From: an uncultured Lachnospiraceae bacterium
GTDB lineage: Bacteria; Bacillota; Clostridia; Lachnospirales; Lachnospiraceae
DNA length: 59,918 bases
NCBI GenBank assembly: GCA_949948735.1
Contig: CATLGV010000024.1
Location: 1-59,918, forward strand
Direction: 5' to 3'
This document shows positions 7,893 through 17,281 of this stretch, piece by piece. The notes under the pieces are model-generated. The model made no database searches. It saw only the letters and a list, made by a program, of their open reading frames with translations, and was not told the DNA's origin. Both the position numbers and the translations under genes were made by a program. Every line of letters begins with the position of its first letter. Within the stretch, counting starts at the first letter, position 1.

Positions 7893-9206
7893 CTATTCAG
7901 CCGCGTCGCCAAAAAATCCCTGTCCCGCCGCCATATTTTGCAATCCCCAGGTGCCCAGAACATCCTCGGCGCTGTTAAACTCGTGATGCCGGTGCATCCA
8001 GGACTGGAATTCCGCTGCGCCGTACAGCTCCGTCCCCGGTATATGTCCGGTGGCGTCCGGACTGTAAAGAATGAACTGCGCGCCGGGCTTAAGCGCGCCT
8101 TCCGCATCGTCAAAGCCGTATGGCTCGCTGGAAATATAGTGAAATATAGCGTCGCCATCCGGCTCATCCCATGTCTCACCCACACTATGCCCCGTATCAA
8201 GCACAAGCTCCTCCAGCGTCAGCAGCCAGGAGGCTTCGGTAAGCTTTTCCACCTTGCCGAACCGCCCGTGAAACCGGCAGACATAAACCGTAGTTGCATC
8301 ATAATCGGAGAAATCTCCCGTAAAGCTGCCGTCAGGGTTCAGAATAAGCGCTGTTCTCCACGCGCCTACACCACTCAAAAACGCCATCTCTAAGGGCTCG
8401 GTAACGGGCAGCCCGTCCACCGCCTCAGGAACTGCCGCTTCCTGATTTGCAGTCATGGCCGCCTCAAAAGCCTTTAAATTCTCTTCCAAAGACTGGCTCT
8501 CATCCCTGACAAACACCGGCTCCGCACTGTCCAGCCACCACAGGCTGTCATAAAGCCGCCCTTCCTTCTCGAAGGTGCCCAGCAAATCACCGTCCGTGTT
8601 CAGCATCGGGACGCTGTGGGCGAGCAAATCGTTGATTTCGTCCATAAAGGCAGCGATGGCCCCGGCGTCAAAGCCGTTATGAATGGGTGCGCCGAAGTTG
8701 ATATCGAACGCAACGCTGTTACGCCGCACCGTCGTCTCACCACCATCTGCCAGCGTGGACAGATTATAGCTGTATGAACAGACGCCCTGATACATATTCG
8801 GATGGTAGCGCAGAAGATAGTCTTCCCCGTCCAATGTACACAGAAATATGCTGGCCCAGCCTGTATGCGCAAAATAGCCGGTCTCAACATCGATTCGTTC
8901 CCCATTCTCCCAAATCTCCAGCCGTATCCCCTGTCCGTCGTCAATGTCGGACAGGCGCACCTCCTCGGCAATGCCGTTACGGTTCAAATCCGGCGCAATC
9001 GTCGGAGCTTCATTCGTTCCTGAGGTCTCCGTCTGAGCTTCCTCCGTCTCGGTATCGGACTGTGCCGCCGCAGCTTCCGTTTGCGTACCCGCCTGCTTGA
9101 ATGCGGCTGCTTCGCTCTCCGGCGCCTTCCCTTCCGCAGAGCACGCACAGACCAGCACTGCCGCCATAATTATCTGTATCGCTGTATAACAAATCTTCCT
9201 TCTCAT
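7893..9206 (-). CDS. Secreted lipoprotein of unknown function
   Basis: 437 residues from the ATG at 9206 (GGAGG five bases before). A type II signal peptide runs to Cys22 (lipobox VCAC). An acidic Ala/Glu/Thr-rich linker (about 25-75) follows. A region around 80-200 resembles EF-hand-like or VCBS-like surface segments ('IAPDLNRNGIAEEVRLSDID'). A C-terminal beta-rich lipocalin-like portion starts near 280 ('LILNPDGSFTGDFSDYDAT'). The protein should be anchored on the outer face of the membrane. The next gene upstream (9279-10547) runs in the same direction 72 bases away and may share its transcript. No specific function can be given. Confidence 0.8.
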   Translation of the reverse strand: MRRKICYTAIQIIMAAVLVCACSAEGKAPESEAAAFKQAGTQTEAAAAQSDTETEEAQTETSGTNEAPTIAPDLNRNGIAEEVRLSDIDDGQGIRLEIWENGERIDVETGYFAHTGWASIFLCTLDGEDYLLRYHPNMYQGVCSYSYNLSTLADGGETTVRRNSVAFDINFGAPIHNGFDAGAIAAFMDEINDLLAHSVPMLNTDGDLLGTFEKEGRLYDSLWWLDSAEPVFVRDESQSLEENLKAFEAAMTANQEAAVPEAVDGLPVTEPLEMAFLSGVGAWRTALILNPDGSFTGDFSDYDATTVYVCRFHGRFGKVEKLTEASWLLTLEELVLDTGHSVGETWDEPDGDAIFHYISSEPYGFDDAEGALKPGAQFILYSPDATGHIPGTELYGAAEFQSWMHRHHEFNSAEDVLGTWGLQNMAAGQGFFGDAAE

Positions 9207-9278
9207 AATATCCTCCGCATCTCTGCCCGCCGCGACCCGCACACAGCTTTCCATACGAACCGGCATACTACCGCAGTG

Positions 9279-10547
9279 CTATGCCTTCACATCAATAAAG
9301 CTTATCTGCGTTTCCTGAAATTTGTTTTTATACAAGGTATTCGAATACCCCTTCTGAACCTTGCCGTAAATGTCCCCCAGCTGCTGCGCCGCATACGAAT
9401 CCTCTATAGATTTTATACCGTGCTTCTCCGCGTCATCTGCCAGCTCGTTTGCCCTGCGCCGCACCTCCAGCGCACTGCTTTTGACATCCAGACTGCTCCT
9501 GATTTCCTCATTTTTTGCTATGTTTATCTCTCTTCTTAATTTTTCCCGCTGGAGAAGCAGGTTTTCGTGCTCCAGCCGCAGGTTCTCCTGCGTCAGCAGC
9601 GCATTTTTCTTCTCCAGCTCAAAAAGCTCTTTTTTACGCTTTTCCTCTTCGCCCAATGCAAGGATCTGACAGCCAGCCTCCACCTCGCCCAGAATCGGGC
9701 TGTTCTGCGTGATTCTTTTCAAATCAATCCTGGTATGCCGATTCAGCGCCGCGTCAAAGTGATCGGCGCACAAAAGCTGCATCACACGGCGCTCTTCATC
9801 GTAGATTCCCACAATCGGACGCACTGAATCCGCTACTGTCTGATAAAATTTCTTATAATACCGGCTGACGATTTCGGTCTCCCGTTCCGAAAGCCTTTCG
9901 CCGCCCTTCGTATTGAGCTTCTCCTCAACGACCGCAAAGTACTGCCTGTCCGCAAGATAACGCTCAAATTCCTCCTTCGCCCTTCGCCGCATCAGGTCAA
10001 TTTTTTCTCTGTTTTTCTCCCGCCCTTTTATATCATCCTGATACCACAGACTCTCCTCCATCATGTCTGTGGTATACTTCACAGCTTCCCAAAAGCCCTG
10101 CTCTGTCAGGCAGCGGTATATGTCCATCCGGTGCCAGCCGGATAACTGCCGCGCCCGGTTCGCACGCAGAAGCTGGTTCGCGTCATAGATCAGCCCCAGC
10201 AGCAGCTTCAGCGTTATCAGGTCCTCATTCGGCTCCATCCCTTCCGGCTTTCCCATCAAATACACCTTGTTAAATGCCGCCGTGTTCAAATCCAGGCTCG
10301 CACAGCCCGTATAATCCTCGTTCAGCCTGTAGGCTCTGTCCAGCACAAAGATGTTCTTTTTCTCCACGCCGCTGCTGATTGCCGCGGCAATTGTATTGAT
10401 CACCTCGACCTTATACATATATGTCGTTATCTTGCTGATAAAACTCGAAATCTCCCATGGATTCATCCGCTTTTGGGAAGTCCTCTCATAGGTAATCCTC
10501 ACCCGTACATTCGTATTTTTGCGCTCATATTCATTAAATACCGTCAT
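9279..10547 (-). CDS. Unrecognised protein with a long C-terminal coiled coil
   Basis: About 422 residues from the ATG at 10547 (GGGGGAA just upstream; an ATG at 10565 is possible). Residues 1-280 are a mixed alpha/beta region with no motif I recognise. From about 290 to 375 there is a charged heptad stretch ('EKKNALLTQENLRLEHENLL') that should form a coiled coil and oligomerise the protein. No signal peptide or membrane helix is seen, so it is probably cytoplasmic. It is divergent from the TetR/SDR operon and co-directional with the lipoprotein downstream. Confidence 0.7.
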   Translation of the reverse strand: MTVFNEYERKNTNVRVRITYERTSQKRMNPWEISSFISKITTYMYKVEVINTIAAAISSGVEKKNIFVLDRAYRLNEDYTGCASLDLNTAAFNKVYLMGKPEGMEPNEDLITLKLLLGLIYDANQLLRANRARQLSGWHRMDIYRCLTEQGFWEAVKYTTDMMEESLWYQDDIKGREKNREKIDLMRRRAKEEFERYLADRQYFAVVEEKLNTKGGERLSERETEIVSRYYKKFYQTVADSVRPIVGIYDEERRVMQLLCADHFDAALNRHTRIDLKRITQNSPILGEVEAGCQILALGEEEKRKKELFELEKKNALLTQENLRLEHENLLLQREKLRREINIAKNEEIRSSLDVKSSALEVRRRANELADDAEKHGIKSIEDSYAAQQLGDIYGKVQKGYSNTLYKNKFQETQISFIDVKA

Positions 10548-10724
10548 TGGTTCCCCCGCTTTCATCCTGTGTGCTTTTTCGTCTGTCAGTCGCTTCCGCA
10601 GCATACCGCTGCGCCTCTCTGTATCGCCCTCTACTCAATTCTACTACAAAATTTACAAAATGTCATGTAGCAGTTCGTCCTTCGGCCTCCTGCTGCAATG
10701 TCGTTCCAGCCTCTTTAAAATATG

Positions 10725-10753
10725 TTGACATTTCGGAAAAACCTTGTTAGACT
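10725..10753 (+). promoter_or_regulatory. Promoter of the TetR-SDR operon
   Basis: TTGACA (10725-10730) and TAGACT (10748-10753) are separated by exactly 17 bases. The operator palindrome begins at the last base of the -10 box and covers the start point. Confidence 0.8.
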
Positions 10754-10778
10754 ATGAATGAACAAATATTCATTCATA
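10753..10778 (+). promoter_or_regulatory. TetR-type operator, perfect 10-bp inverted repeat
   Basis: Arms TATGAATGAA and TTCATTCATA are perfect reverse complements around a 6-base spacer. Position directly over the +1 region of a strong promoter, 25 bases upstream of a TetR start codon, fits autorepression. The arm sequence has the TGAATGAA type often seen for TetR regulators. Confidence 0.8.
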
Positions 10779-10802
10779 AGCATGAGAGAGGGAGGACCGC
10801 CA

Positions 10803-11402
10803 ATGCCAAAATCACAGGAGCGGTGCCAGGAAATCCGCGAAGAAACCCGTGCCAAAATCCTGCACGATTCCATGCTCTACTTTGCCAGAAACGGCTTCGC
10901 CGGTACAAGAATCAGCGATTTGGCAAAGCATATCGGTATCGGACAGGGCACGCTTTACATTTATTTCAAATCAAAGGAAGACCTGTTTCGTGAAATCTTT
11001 GCGCTGACAAACAGCAGCAAGGATACAAAAGCTTTAAAAATGCTGTCGCATCTGCCAATATCCGCCAAAAAGAAGATACAGAAGCTTTCCGGCAGTATTA
11101 TGGCCCGGCTCGCGCAGGATGAGCTCTTCGCCGCTATGGTTGCGCTGAACACACAGATGATGTTTGAAAAGAAAGCCTTTGCTTCCGCCCAAACGACCTA
11201 TCAGTCGGAGCTATATCAATTGACGGAGGGCATCATCCGGCAGGGGCAGCAGGAAGGAAGCGTTGTCGCGGGTACGCCGGTAAAGCTGGCTGATTATTAC
11301 TGGGGCGTCGTCTACCTCTATGCGCTCAAAAAGCTGTTTACAACAGAATACGAAATGATTTCGTCAGAGGATCTGGCACGCGTCCTCCTCAGGGACGCGT
11401 AA
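10803..11402 (+). CDS. TetR-family transcriptional repressor
   Basis: 199 residues from the ATG at 10803, with GGGAGG seven bases upstream. An earlier in-frame ATG at 10758 lies within the operator and is unlikely. Residues 9-60 are a TetR HTH ('ARNGFAGTRISDLAKHIGIG', then 'QGTLYIYFKSKEDLF'). The C-terminal two thirds form the helical ligand and dimer domain, which does not reveal the ligand. It heads an operon with a short-chain dehydrogenase 34 bases downstream and presumably controls its own promoter. Confidence 0.92.
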   Translation: MPKSQERCQEIREETRAKILHDSMLYFARNGFAGTRISDLAKHIGIGQGTLYIYFKSKEDLFREIFALTNSSKDTKALKMLSHLPISAKKKIQKLSGSIMARLAQDELFAAMVALNTQMMFEKKAFASAQTTYQSELYQLTEGIIRQGQQEGSVVAGTPVKLADYYWGVVYLYALKKLFTTEYEMISSEDLARVLLRDA

Positions 11403-11436
11403 AACGACACATCGCTTCAAAGAAAGGAGTGCCATA

Positions 11437-12252
11437 ATGAACAACCATACACAGAGCAATATCAAAACAGGGGATAAAACAGAAGCGCCGCGCAAAAGGA
11501 TTGCAATTGTGACAGGCGCGTCAGGCGGTATCGGCCGTGTATTCGTCCGGGAGCTTGCAAAGGAAACGATCGACGAAATCTGGGCCGTCGGAAGAAACAG
11601 CCAGCGGCTTTCTGCGCTGCAAAACGAAGCAGGCGTCAAAGTCGTACCTGTGTGCAAGGATCTGACAGACCATGCAGCCCTGCTGTCCTTTTCGGATTTA
11701 TTGAAGGAACAGGCCCCGCGCGTCCTGTGGCTTGTGAATAATGCCGGCATTGCCAGAATGGCGCCCTCACGGGAATTTTCCGCCCCTGAAATCACACAGG
11801 CAACGGACCTGAACTGCAAAGCGCCCGCCGTACTTATCAGCCTTTGCATCCCCTATATGGAGAAAGGGTCATATATTCTGAATGTTTCCTCCGCCGCCGC
11901 GTTTCAGCCGGTACCGTATCTCAATCTATACGCCGCTGCCAAGGCCTTTGCGCGCAGCTATTCCCGCGCGCTCCATGCGGAGCTGAGGCCCTGCGGCATT
12001 ACGGTGACGGCAGTCTGCCCCGGCTGGGTGGATACCGATCTGCTCTCGAGAGAGCGAAACGGCAGGATCGTGCGCTTTCCGGGGCTTGTCATACCCGAAC
12101 GGGTTGTCGCAAAGGCATTGAAGGACGCCAAAAGGGGAAGAGACATGTCCGTATGCTCGCTCTATGTAAAATGCCAGCATTTAACCGCTAAGCTGCTGCC
12201 GCAAAGGCTGACAATGCGGCTGTGGCTGCACGGCATCCGAAGCTATCTGTGA
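11437..12252 (+). CDS. Short-chain dehydrogenase/reductase (SDR)
   Basis: 271 residues. Classical SDR: cofactor loop 'VTGASGGIGRVF' at about 25-36, 'LVNNAGIAR' near 100, catalytic Ser in 'LNVSSAAAF' and the YxxxK pair in 'YAAAKAF' near 168. The cytoplasmic enzyme should use NAD(P)H on a carbonyl or hydroxyl substrate. The extended C-terminal tail is more like the membrane-associated DltE/YqjQ-type subgroup than FabG. ATG at 11437 is preceded by AAAGGAG. Co-transcribed with the TetR repressor, so probably induced by its substrate or a related lipophilic compound. Substrate unknown. Confidence 0.9.
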   Translation: MNNHTQSNIKTGDKTEAPRKRIAIVTGASGGIGRVFVRELAKETIDEIWAVGRNSQRLSALQNEAGVKVVPVCKDLTDHAALLSFSDLLKEQAPRVLWLVNNAGIARMAPSREFSAPEITQATDLNCKAPAVLISLCIPYMEKGSYILNVSSAAAFQPVPYLNLYAAAKAFARSYSRALHAELRPCGITVTAVCPGWVDTDLLSRERNGRIVRFPGLVIPERVVAKALKDAKRGRDMSVCSLYVKCQHLTAKLLPQRLTMRLWLHGIRSYL

Positions 12253-12282
12253 GCGCAACATATTGTCTGCCCGGATAAGGCA

Positions 12283-12321
12283 CATAAGAGGAGGGAGACG
12301 TTCCGTCTCCCCCCTCTTATG
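12283..12321. terminator. Bidirectional hairpin between converging genes
   Basis: Arms CATAAGAGG-GGGAGACG and CGTCTCCC-CCTCTTATG form a stem of about 17 bp with one mismatch and a TTC loop. It follows the SDR stop by 30 bases and includes the stop codon of the convergent TldE gene. No long T tract, so its strength is uncertain. Confidence 0.6.
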
Positions 12322-13603
12322 CTCCGGCGACCTGCACGCCCTCTATCCGGACGGCATAAGGCCCTTCATAGCGCTCGTCCTGATACCGTTCTGTAGAGAA
12401 GGTCATGTGCCCCTGCGTTTCCAGAATGCTGCCATTGACGGAGCCGCCGGTCACCGGCGTCACCGTCTTGCCGTCATACAGGAATGCCAGGCGAATCTCC
12501 CCCGCAAAATGGCCGGTCAGCTCATCCATCTGAAAATCGGAAAAGCTGACGATATGCAGATAGGGGCCAGCCTTAAGCTCCTCCATCGTCCTGCTGCCGG
12601 TAGGCACTGAAATACAGCTGTATTCTCCCGTAGGCTCAACGCCAAGATAATACGCAAACCGGCTGCCGCCATGAAGCGTTCTCACCGTGCCCTCCTCGAG
12701 CAGAAGGCGGTCCTTCATCGGAATGCCCTCCGCGCTGTAGGGATCCTTTGCCTTAAGATATATCGTAAGTGCATCCCCCTGAATATCCTGTCCCTGCGCC
12801 GCTGTTCCGATCTCATAATTGGAATATTTCTGATACACCAGTCCTGTCGAAGCGCGCTTCATATAGTAACCCAGAACTATCCGCATCTGTTCTGCCGAAA
12901 GCAGTATCGTATAGGTGCCTGCCTTGGGCGGATTCTTTGCCTCCGCTCTCGCCCTGGTCACGGCAAGCGCTTCCTCCACCGATTTGCGCAGCGCGGCCGT
13001 ATCCGCGTCACGGTACGCAAACTGGTGATGCGTTTCCACATCCTGCGGCTCCACACACTGTACCACATATTCTCCCGAGACCGAGTACGTCTCAAAGCTG
13101 ACGTCCACGCCGCGCGAATTTACAATCCGCCGCACGACGCGCTGTGCAAAAATCTCTGCGGAGTTGATAAACACCTTCGAAGAGGTATCCGGCGCATACA
13201 GCGCCTCCGCCATCTGCCTTACGGTCTCCTCCAGACTCTGCCCTGCCAGGCTGCCGCCCGCCGGGACAAACGCCTCCCGTTTTCCCGCATTCAGCTCATA
13301 ATAGGCATTACACACCAGCGCGGCCGCCTGATAAGCCTGCGCCAGAGCCTCCCGGATTTCCTCACCGGCCATTCCCGGATAAATATTCACGACAGAAGAC
13401 CCCAGCTGCTTCTCCTTCCCCTGCGGCGTCTCTTTTTCGAAAGCCCTGAATACCGTCACGGCATAGTCCGTCAAGTCTGTTCCGCGCTTCAAATCCAGCC
13501 TTTTGCGGATAAAGAAGCATTCCACCGATTCCTGTACCTGCTCTGTAATACGATACAATTCAATATTTAACTGCCTCAAAACGGCTTCTATCTGTTCAAT
13601 CAA
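12317..13603 (-). CDS. pmbA: TldE/PmbA-type subunit of the TldD/TldE metalloprotease
   Basis: 428 residues. Partner subunit of the TldD/TldE complex, which degrades or matures unstructured and modified peptides in the cytoplasm. The fold matches the PmbA/TldE side ('FVPAGGSLAGQSLEET', 'VFINSAEIFAQRVVRRIVNS', 'VSVPTGSRTMEEL'-like C-terminal part) and, as expected for this subunit, it has no HExxxH zinc motif. It lies 39 bases downstream of tldD. The start is TTG at 13603 with GGAAGG close by; no in-frame ATG is nearby. Substrate not deducible. Confidence 0.88.
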   Translation of the reverse strand: MIEQIEAVLRQLNIELYRITEQVQESVECFFIRKRLDLKRGTDLTDYAVTVFRAFEKETPQGKEKQLGSSVVNIYPGMAGEEIREALAQAYQAAALVCNAYYELNAGKREAFVPAGGSLAGQSLEETVRQMAEALYAPDTSSKVFINSAEIFAQRVVRRIVNSRGVDVSFETYSVSGEYVVQCVEPQDVETHHQFAYRDADTAALRKSVEEALAVTRARAEAKNPPKAGTYTILLSAEQMRIVLGYYMKRASTGLVYQKYSNYEIGTAAQGQDIQGDALTIYLKAKDPYSAEGIPMKDRLLLEEGTVRTLHGGSRFAYYLGVEPTGEYSCISVPTGSRTMEELKAGPYLHIVSFSDFQMDELTGHFAGEIRLAFLYDGKTVTPVTGGSVNGSILETQGHMTFSTERYQDERYEGPYAVRIEGVQVAGA

Positions 13604-13642
13604 AATCCTTCCCAGCCTTTCTTTATAATTTTCATGCAGCCC

Positions 13643-15073
13643 TTATCCCAGACGGACCTTCGCCTTGATATACGGGCCGCCGTCCGATACCTTCACCCAT
13701 TCCTTATACCCTTTTCCGCACATGCCGCTGCCGCTTAAGGCGACGTTCTCCGACATCATGGAAATGGACTTGAGCAGATCCGGCACATAGCCAGTCAGGA
13801 CAATCGGGGAAAATATTTTTCCCGTAAGCTTACCGTCGCGGATTTCGCGCGCGATATTTACCATCGCCTGAATGCCCCAGTTCTTGGGATCCTCCATCCC
13901 GCTGCTTGGATTCTCGAGCAGAAATCCGTACTTTATGGAGGCTATCATCTCCTCCACCGTATCCGTCCCGCCCTCAAAAAAGGTGTTCGTCATACGCGTA
14001 TAAGCCTTTCTGCGGAAGCTCTCCCTTCTTCCGTTACCGGTAGGCTGCGTCCCCAGCGTAAGCGCCGACTGCAAATCGCTGATACCGCTCTTTAATACCC
14101 CCTTCTCAATCACCACCGTGTCATGGGCTGCCGTCCCCTCATCATCAAAGAAATACGACGCCACCTCAGACGCCGCCGACGCGCCGTCATGCATGGTAAC
14201 CAGCTCAGAAGCCACATATTCGCCCACAAACTGCTCTGCAAGCGCACGCTTCTTGACAAACATATCCATCTCCACGCCGTGCCCGAACGCCTCATGCACA
14301 ATCATGCCGGTAACCTCCGGCGCGCAGACGCAGTCATATTCTCCGGGCGGAATCGGCTCGCTCTCAAGCAGCTCCAGCGTTACCCCCGCAGCCGTCTCCA
14401 CGTCCGCATCCATTCTCGAGAGCATCTCCGCTCCGCCCAGATTAGAGTAAGTCTTGTAATAGCTCTTGATTTCTTCCCCTCTTGCGGCGCCAAACGCAAT
14501 CATGCCGTCCATCCACATGACATTCTGTTCCATGGTCTTTTCCCTGGACAGAAACAGCTTCGTGTAACGCTGATACTCGCATCTTACCCGGCAGTCCAAC
14601 AGCCTGTCGCTGACTGCCAGCCCCTTTTCCTTGACAGCGTTCAGATGCGCCAGTATCGCATCATCCCCCAGCTCCCTAGGATCAATCTCATATGACGTAC
14701 TCCCTGTAAACGCCGCTGCCTCCTCCTCCGGCACCGGATATTCGCTTTCCGTCAGTCCCTCGGGCAGCACCTGCCCGGAAGCTGCCGCCAGCTCCCCGAT
14801 TCGCGCGCAGACGACGTCCAGCGTCTCCTCCGAAATCCTGTTAAACGAATATTCCGTATAATGCTTCCCGTCGGACACCTTTGCCACAAATCCCCTGGAG
14901 GTGCCAAGGTCACCCTCGCCCACGCTCATATTTCTTCTGGAAACACTGTAGACTCTCGTCCTGGAATCCTCCGCCAGAACAGACGCATAGGGATAGCGCT
15001 CCAGCAGCCTGTCCAACAGCCGGACAAGCAGCGGCTTTGTATCCTGAATGAATTTACTTTCCTGAACCTTCAT
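13643..15073 (-). CDS. tldD: TldD metalloprotease, catalytic subunit
   Basis: 476 residues, usual length. The zinc motif HExxxH is visible at about residue 260 ('MIVHEAFGHGVEMD'), with the third-ligand region near the C-terminus ('LSGSGMCGKGYKEWVKVSDG'). N-terminal 'VFSDSRTRVYSVSRRNMSVG'-like strands match the TldD fold. ATG at 15073 has AAGGAG five bases before. Together with the following tldE gene it forms the heterodimeric protease. No modified-peptide biosynthetic gene is in the window, so a housekeeping role is as likely as peptide maturation. Confidence 0.92.
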   Translation of the reverse strand: MKVQESKFIQDTKPLLVRLLDRLLERYPYASVLAEDSRTRVYSVSRRNMSVGEGDLGTSRGFVAKVSDGKHYTEYSFNRISEETLDVVCARIGELAAASGQVLPEGLTESEYPVPEEEAAAFTGSTSYEIDPRELGDDAILAHLNAVKEKGLAVSDRLLDCRVRCEYQRYTKLFLSREKTMEQNVMWMDGMIAFGAARGEEIKSYYKTYSNLGGAEMLSRMDADVETAAGVTLELLESEPIPPGEYDCVCAPEVTGMIVHEAFGHGVEMDMFVKKRALAEQFVGEYVASELVTMHDGASAASEVASYFFDDEGTAAHDTVVIEKGVLKSGISDLQSALTLGTQPTGNGRRESFRRKAYTRMTNTFFEGGTDTVEEMIASIKYGFLLENPSSGMEDPKNWGIQAMVNIAREIRDGKLTGKIFSPIVLTGYVPDLLKSISMMSENVALSGSGMCGKGYKEWVKVSDGGPYIKAKVRLG

Positions 15074-15174
15074 GCTGACTCCTTCCTTCTCCGGCGGTTT
15101 TCATCCCGCCGCCTCACATCATAATTATACGCCCCGTTCCGGAAAATAACAAGAACAATCCCCTCCCGAAACCG

Positions 15175-15960
15175 TTACCGCAGGTCTTTTCTCCCATACC
15201 AGATCCATGCAGCCGCAAGACAGGCTGCCGTTATAAGCGCGCCCACCGCTGTCGGCCCCGCATTCAGCCCTCCGTCCGCAAATATATCCGCGGCATTCGC
15301 ATAGTAAAACGGCGTCAGATATTTTGCGCCTTCAATGGCAGGGATAATGCGGCACATGATGTCCGCCGCAAACAGGACAACCGTAATGCCAAGGCCCGCG
15401 CCTGCTGCGCTCCTGCGTACAAAGGCCGAAATCGCAAAGCAAATTGTTCCGATTTCTATCTGCATAAGAATCGCGGCAGTATGATACCGCAGCAGCTCTC
15501 CTGCATCCATCCGTTCTCCCAGCAGCACAAAGCCTAAAAGATACAGCGCGACGCAGACCACGTTCAAAATCAGAATACAGCTCAGAAGCGCCAGATATTT
15601 TTGCAGCACAATCCACCCACGGTCGACCGGAAGCGTATACAGGAATTCTGCCGTATGGCCGCTTTCCTCCTTTGCCAAAAGGCCTGTCCCCAGAAGCGCC
15701 GCAAACATCGCCCCGCCAAGACCGTGCAGCATCGCAATCTCAGTGGCGTAATACCCGCGCAGCGTGGCAATGCTCATTTTGTCCATACCCAGCGCCGCGG
15801 ACATTGCCCCCATGTCCGAAAAGGAGGACGCAATATTCTGTACCGAATCGGCAAGGCTGGCATACAGCAGAATGCAGCCCATGCACATACCGCCCACGCA
15901 CGCTGTCCATATCAGCAGATTCCTTCGATTCATTCTCATTTCATGGCGATAAAATGTCAT
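15175..15960 (-). CDS. ABC-2 type transporter permease
   Basis: 261 residues with six predicted membrane helices (about 15-35, 70-95, 110-135, 145-170, 180-200, 235-255). The cytoplasmic N-terminus 'YRHEMRMNRRNLLIW' is typical of ABC-2 permeases. Its start overlaps the stop of the ATPase gene by four bases (ATGA), so the two are translationally coupled and form one exporter. Substrate unknown; the LytTR/DUF3021 context favours a peptide or antimicrobial. Confidence 0.88.
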   Translation of the reverse strand: MTFYRHEMRMNRRNLLIWTACVGGMCMGCILLYASLADSVQNIASSFSDMGAMSAALGMDKMSIATLRGYYATEIAMLHGLGGAMFAALLGTGLLAKEESGHTAEFLYTLPVDRGWIVLQKYLALLSCILILNVVCVALYLLGFVLLGERMDAGELLRYHTAAILMQIEIGTICFAISAFVRRSAAGAGLGITVVLFAADIMCRIIPAIEGAKYLTPFYYANAADIFADGGLNAGPTAVGALITAACLAAAWIWYGRKDLR

Positions 15961-16811
15961 TGTCTCTCCTCCGTTTCCGTGTAATACTGCATAAAAATCT
16001 CTTCCAGCTCCGGCTCCTCAATCGTGATATCCTCAATATGATGCCCTGCAAATCCCGCAAACAGCGCATCCAAATTCCCTTTATACAAAAAGTCCTCTTC
16101 CTTTCCGTCCCGGAGCATGCGGATGTGCTTTGCGCGGGTTCTTGTCAGATTCTCCACCGTGTCGGTGCAGACAACGCTGCCATCTCTGATAATTGCCGCA
16201 TGACGACAGTATTTTCGGATTTCCGGCAGTACGTGTGACGACAGGAAGCAGGTAACCCCTCTGCTGTTATATTCCAGTATCAGCTTGAAAAATTCCGCCT
16301 GCATCAGCGGATCAAGTCCGCTTGTCGGCTCGTCAAAGATAAAAAGCTGCGGGCAGTGCTGCATCGCGCAGACAATGCTCACCTTCTTGCGGTTCCCCAG
16401 GGACAGCTCCTCTATGCGCTTATCCGGATCCACCATAAGCCGCTCGCACAGCATCTGCGCCTCTTTCCGGCAGTCCATGCCTCTCATATCCGCCGCAAGC
16501 CGGATGACCTCCCGTACCCGCATAGCCGGGTAGAACATCGCCTCCGACGGCATGTATCCGACCGACCGCAAAAGCGCCTTCCTCTGCCTTTCGGCGTCCA
16601 TTCCGAGGACTGCCGCGCTCCCCTCCTGAAATCCGACCAGCCCCAAAAGGCATCGAATCGTCGTCGATTTTCCCGCGCCATTTGGCCCCAGAAAACCAAA
16701 GATATCACCGCGCTCTACGCGCAGGGACAGATTTTTAACACCTCTGTGCTTTCCGTAATTTTTCGTCAGCCCGCTGATTAAAATCGCAGGCTCGCTGCTC
16801 TGTGTCCCCAT
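15957..16811 (-). CDS. ABC transporter ATP-binding protein
   Basis: 284 residues. Walker A 'GPNGAGKSTTIR' near 44, Q-loop region, signature 'LSLGNRKKVSI' near 140, Walker B 'LFIFDEPTSGLDP' near 160 and the H-loop 'FLSSHV'. A C-terminal extension after about 215 is typical of the exporter class paired with ABC-2 permeases. It is the third gene in the unit LytTR-DUF3021-ATPase-permease. Confidence 0.93.
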   Translation of the reverse strand: MGTQSSEPAILISGLTKNYGKHRGVKNLSLRVERGDIFGFLGPNGAGKSTTIRCLLGLVGFQEGSAAVLGMDAERQRKALLRSVGYMPSEAMFYPAMRVREVIRLAADMRGMDCRKEAQMLCERLMVDPDKRIEELSLGNRKKVSIVCAMQHCPQLFIFDEPTSGLDPLMQAEFFKLILEYNSRGVTCFLSSHVLPEIRKYCRHAAIIRDGSVVCTDTVENLTRTRAKHIRMLRDGKEEDFLYKGNLDALFAGFAGHHIEDITIEEPELEEIFMQYYTETEERQ

Positions 16812-16840
16812 ATCCTTCTCCCTTCTTCGTTCTCTTCATG

Positions 16841-17281
16841 CTATGGCCTCCGGTTTTTGAATGCCTCCAGCTCCCGGTTCAGCTCCTCCGTATCGATACT
16901 GCGCTTGATCCTGTACACAAGCATTATGGAAAGGTAGCAGGCCGCCAGATAAACAAAAAACAGAACTGTCGCCGCCGTATTCCGGTCATACCAGCCAAGC
17001 AGCCAGCTCAGCGCGGTGTACACCGTCATGCACAGAAGCGAGGCCCCCAGCTCCTTTTTCCCGATGCGCTCTGCCTCCTCAAAGTTCCCAAGTAAAAATA
17101 CCTGTACATACCCCATCGCATACGCTGTAAGTATCATCTCCGCCATCTGCACGATGCCCGTGTAGAATCTTCCCTGCACAAGCTGGTAAACGGCGTAAAA
17201 AAACAAAATCGCAAAAAAATACAGACAGGCTTTGAATTCTATTTTAATCTCCGCAGACAAATACCGCTTAAACCGATTCAT
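16841..17281 (-). CDS. DUF3021-type four-helix membrane protein
   Basis: 146 residues with four membrane helices (about 20-40, 45-65, 78-98, 105-122) and a charged C-terminal tail. This is the size and topology of the DUF3021 proteins encoded next to LytTR regulators, where in streptococci they act as membrane inhibitors of the regulator. Its ATG overlaps the regulator's stop by four bases. The family name is from topology and context. Confidence 0.75.
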   Translation of the reverse strand: MNRFKRYLSAEIKIEFKACLYFFAILFFYAVYQLVQGRFYTGIVQMAEMILTAYAMGYVQVFLLGNFEEAERIGKKELGASLLCMTVYTALSWLLGWYDRNTAATVLFFVYLAACYLSIMLVYRIKRSIDTEELNRELEAFKNRRP

